This document shows positions 23,151-25,402 of a stretch of DNA of 25,402 nucleotides, in pieces. The DNA is from Xanthobacteraceae bacterium (GTDB lineage Bacteria > Pseudomonadota > Alphaproteobacteria > Rhizobiales > Xanthobacteraceae). How positions within the stretch are numbered: the stretch's first letter is position 1; the number at the start of each line of letters is the position of its first letter. The stretch is taken from positions 1-25,402 of the forward strand of contig JASHRR010000227.1 in the NCBI GenBank assembly GCA_030037185.1, written 5' to 3'. The translations under genes were made by a program, and so were the position numbers. A model generated the notes under the pieces. The model did no database searches. It was not told the DNA's origin and was given only the letters and a program-made list of their open reading frames with translations.

Positions 23151-24034
23151 ACTCCCCGCCGGGCTTGATCTTCTCCCACCTAAACAAAATCTTCTGGCCG
23201 GACGAGAAGTACACCAAGGGCGATATCATCGAGTACTACCGCGAGATCGCGCCGGTGATACTCCCGTATCTTAAAGATCGTCCCGAGTCACTCAACCGGC
23301 ACCCCGACGGCATCGCCGGCCCTGGCTTCTATCAGAAGAACGTCGGGCGCGAGAGCCTGCCCTCCTTCATCGACACCTGCGCGATAAAGGCGAAAACAAC
23401 CAAAAAGCACGTGCGATATGTGGTGTGCAACAACACAGAGACCTTGCTGTGGCTCGCGAATTTCGGCTGTATTGAGATGAATCCCTGGGCTTCGCGTATA
23501 GGCTCACTTGATCGGCCCGACTTTTTGACCATTGATCTTGATCCGCACGGCCGGAGCTTTGACGACGTGGTTACTGTCGCCCTGACGCTGCATCGGATGC
23601 TCAACTCGCTCAAGGTAAAGAACTTCGTCAAAACATCAGGCAAGACGGGCATGCACGTGATGGTCCCGCTCGCAGCGAAGTACGATTACGAGGTAGTGCG
23701 TGAATTTTCGCGCCGGCTGGTGGCAACCGTGGAGCAAGAGATCCCAGATCTGGCGACTACGGAGCAGCGCATCGCCAAGCGACACGGCAGGATTTATCTC
23801 GACATGGCGCGCAACGGCCAGGCCCAGACGGTCGCAGCGCCGTATTCTCTGCGCCCCTACCCGGGAGCCAGTGTGTCAGCTCCCCTCGAATGGAAAGAGG
23901 TGAGAAAAGGCCTGCATCCCTCTCAGTTCACGCTCAAGAGCATCTTCCCGCGTCTCAAGGAAAAAGGAGACCTGATGAAAGGTCTTTTAGGCCGAGGTAT
24001 TGATCTAAAAAGGTCGTCGGCGTTGCTATCCTAG
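23147..24034 (+). CDS. LigD polymerase (primase-like, POL) domain protein
   Basis: The ATG at 23147 overlaps the ligase stop (ATGA), giving 295 residues; an in-frame start at 23015 lies inside the ligase gene. It is an archaeo-eukaryotic primase-type polymerase. Asp130-Leu-Asp132 (TIDLDPH) are the metal ligands, SGKTGMHV carries the conserved His170, and APYSLRPYPGASVSAPLEW is the conserved C-terminal block. In end joining this domain fills gaps and adds ribonucleotides. RPESLNRHPDGI and GFYQKNVG are features I associate with Bacteroidota-type LigD, in contrast to the CPQGR..CFFQKH form usual in rhizobia. No Ku gene is present in the window. Confidence 0.92.
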   Translation: MNSPPGLIFSHLNKIFWPDEKYTKGDIIEYYREIAPVILPYLKDRPESLNRHPDGIAGPGFYQKNVGRESLPSFIDTCAIKAKTTKKHVRYVVCNNTETLLWLANFGCIEMNPWASRIGSLDRPDFLTIDLDPHGRSFDDVVTVALTLHRMLNSLKVKNFVKTSGKTGMHVMVPLAAKYDYEVVREFSRRLVATVEQEIPDLATTEQRIAKRHGRIYLDMARNGQAQTVAAPYSLRPYPGASVSAPLEWKEVRKGLHPSQFTLKSIFPRLKEKGDLMKGLLGRGIDLKRSSALLS

Positions 24035-24489
24035 CGGGCTGATGAAAACAAAAAGAAAAAGGATTCATGAAGCGGGTGGGTGTGGTTGTTTTCACGTGAT
24101 TGATGCCAGTTGACTCGGGGTTTCTCGATGCAAGGAAGACGGCTTTCATTTGGTCGATCCTATCGGGGGTCCTGGCGGAATCCATCCAAGAAGGACCCAC
24201 AGATCTGATTTCGCGTGAGCCGACAGCGCGTCAGGCCCCTCGGTCGGTTGTCCTGCGATAATATGGTTTGGCCGCGGCCCGTATCAAACCAAACACCCAC
24301 CACTGGCTGGGCCGGATCAAAGTCGGGTCGAAGCCCGTGGTGCTCCATCGCGGTGACGGCACAAGCGGTCCACAAGACGACGTTGAGGGGCAACGATCCG
24401 GTGCCCTTTCGCAACATGCTGAGCTGGGGTCTCGATATCGTTCGCATCGTGCGTCATTCGGGTCAATGTGAGCTTGCTCGCTATCCCCT
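24035..24489. other. Unassigned stretch
   Basis: It opens with an A-rich run (AAAACAAAAAGAAAAAGG) directly after the polymerase gene, but no hairpin precedes it. Open frames on both strands are unrecognisable. Confidence 0.35.
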
Positions 24490-24902
24490 ATGTCAACGTC
24501 GGAACAGCGAGTTCGCACGCGAGACTTCCGGGAGCCAATCGAGCTCAGCCGGCCCTTCATGCCGTCTCATGCTCTCCATCACACTACAGTAGTAGCAAAA
24601 CCTCTGCCCGTCGGGGGAGTGATGAAATGGGCCTCCCGCCCGGGTCCAGCGGAGTACGAGTTGTCTATGTTCCGTGCGCCTCCAATCGAGCCGAACCTGT
24701 CCTGTGGTCACGGATAGAGCATCATACTTCGCGGCATTGGTTGCCAACGCGTGTAGAGCCACTTGCGATCGCCTGGACTGCATCCGGCTTTTAGCATCAC
24801 GGTCGGCCCGTTAATCAGGATGGCGTCTCCGCGCGACCGGAATAAGGCGACAACTTTTGCCTGAGCAGACTGCCAAGCTCGGCTCCTGTGCAGCGTCGAG
24901 AC
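24490..24902 (-). pseudogene. HWE-type sensor histidine kinase, C-terminal fragment
   Basis: The minus strand reads [48 protein letters not shown], then VRLDWRR and LVLRWTRAGGP. ALHxLATNAAKYGALS is the N-box of HWE/HisKA_2 kinases, and the E-L-S-P-Y lead-in is typical as well. Frameshifts separate the pieces, and the G-box has lost its order. The upstream end stops abruptly near 24900, where a plus-strand gene fragment begins. Confidence 0.8.
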
Positions 24903-25402
24903 GTCGACGCCATGGCGGAAGGCACCGTGTTCTTCGCGAACGAGCCGATTTTGCGCGTTACTGCGCCGCTGCCCGAGGCGCAGCTTGTCGAAACCCACAT
25001 CATCAATCTCTTGCATTTCCAGTCGCTGATCGCCGCCAGTGCTGGCGGCACCGGGGAAGGCGTTGGTCGATTTTGGGCTGCGGCGTGCGCACGGAGCAGA
25101 CGCCGGGCTACTGGCGGCGCGCGCCAGCTACATTGCGGGATTCGCTGGGACGGCCACGGTTCTCGCCGAGAAGGTGTTTGGTATCCCGATATACGGCACG
25201 ATGGCGCATTGCTTTGTTCAGGCGTTTGAAGATGAGACAGCAGCTTTTGAGAGCTTTGCCCGGGTACGCCCGGAGAACTTGGTATTGTTGATCGATACCT
25301 ACGATACGGAGGTCGTGGCCCTTACGCCGCGGCTCAAGGCTGCTGGAATTACACTGCGCGGCGTGCGCCTCGACAGCGGTGATATGGTGACATTGTCTAA
25401 GC
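24897..25402 (+). pseudogene. Nicotinate phosphoribosyltransferase, 5'-truncated and frameshifted (continues past window)
   Basis: It begins inside the protein: [20 protein letters not shown], then [21 protein letters not shown] frame change and small loss near 25040-25055 lead into [69 protein letters not shown] and GVRLDSGDMVTLSK at the edge. These are the central motifs of the enzyme that makes nicotinate mononucleotide in NAD salvage (GTMAHxFVQ, DTYDT, GVRLDSGD). After DTYDTE about six residues are missing in frame. The first hundred or so residues are absent. Confidence 0.85.

Noticed and set aside
23955..24200. 81-codon minus-strand gene downstream of the polymerase
   Set aside because: It overlaps the conserved end of the polymerase gene and has no recognisable family.
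1..25402. CRISPR arrays, tRNA or rRNA genes, complete insertion sequences
   Set aside because: None was seen on reading both strands; only one IS fragment could be supported.

Overview
The window reads as an alphaproteobacterial chromosome, most likely Bradyrhizobium or a close relative in the Nitrobacteraceae. This is inferred from moderately high GC, from EcfG-type general-stress promoters (GGAAC-N16/17-CGTT), from split LigD-type repair genes, and from many small proteins and pseudogenes of rhizobial type. It is an accessory region. About fifteen intact genes sit among many decayed gene fragments: IS transposase, UspA, NUDIX/RppH, small conserved proteins, ATP-dependent DNA ligase, GNAT, TonB receptor, ABC binding protein, P-type ATPase, HbpS/GlcG, HWE kinase and nicotinate phosphoribosyltransferase.

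Region 1 (1-8400) looks like a fluoride-stress island. It opens with two overlapping MutS-like ATPase genes; the first runs off the left edge. Three RNA leaders matching the crcB-motif fluoride riboswitch follow. One is on the minus strand ahead of a broken universal stress protein gene, one is ahead of an intact dynamin-like GTPase gene, and one is just after that gene, ahead of a frameshifted small gene. MutS and UspA genes are reported targets of crcB-motif RNAs. The GTPase leader is the best preserved; the two leaders ahead of broken genes are more degenerate. A NUDIX pseudogene, broken partly by an exact 17-bp tandem duplication, ends the region.

Region 2 (8400-15000) holds exported proteins: a lectin-like protein with a clear terminator, a Tat-exported alpha/beta hydrolase, a Rap1a/Tai-type protein and a DFSGxW-type periplasmic protein. 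Between them lie gene fragments and a candidate minus-strand sRNA (12811-12971) with its own terminator and a C-rich anti-Shine-Dalgarno stretch.

Region 3 (15000-21700) mixes pseudogenes with a low-GC orphan gene (15853-16410), a coiled-coil small protein and a His/Ala-rich small protein, each behind an EcfG-type promoter, a LigD 3'-phosphoesterase domain gene, and a zinc alcohol dehydrogenase.

Region 4 (21700-25402) carries an overlapping ligase-polymerase gene pair (LigD split in two, resembling the Bacteroidota type) without Ku in view. It ends at a junction where two truncated genes, a histidine kinase and a nicotinate phosphoribosyltransferase, meet head to head. All family calls come from motif reading by eye; no database search was run.
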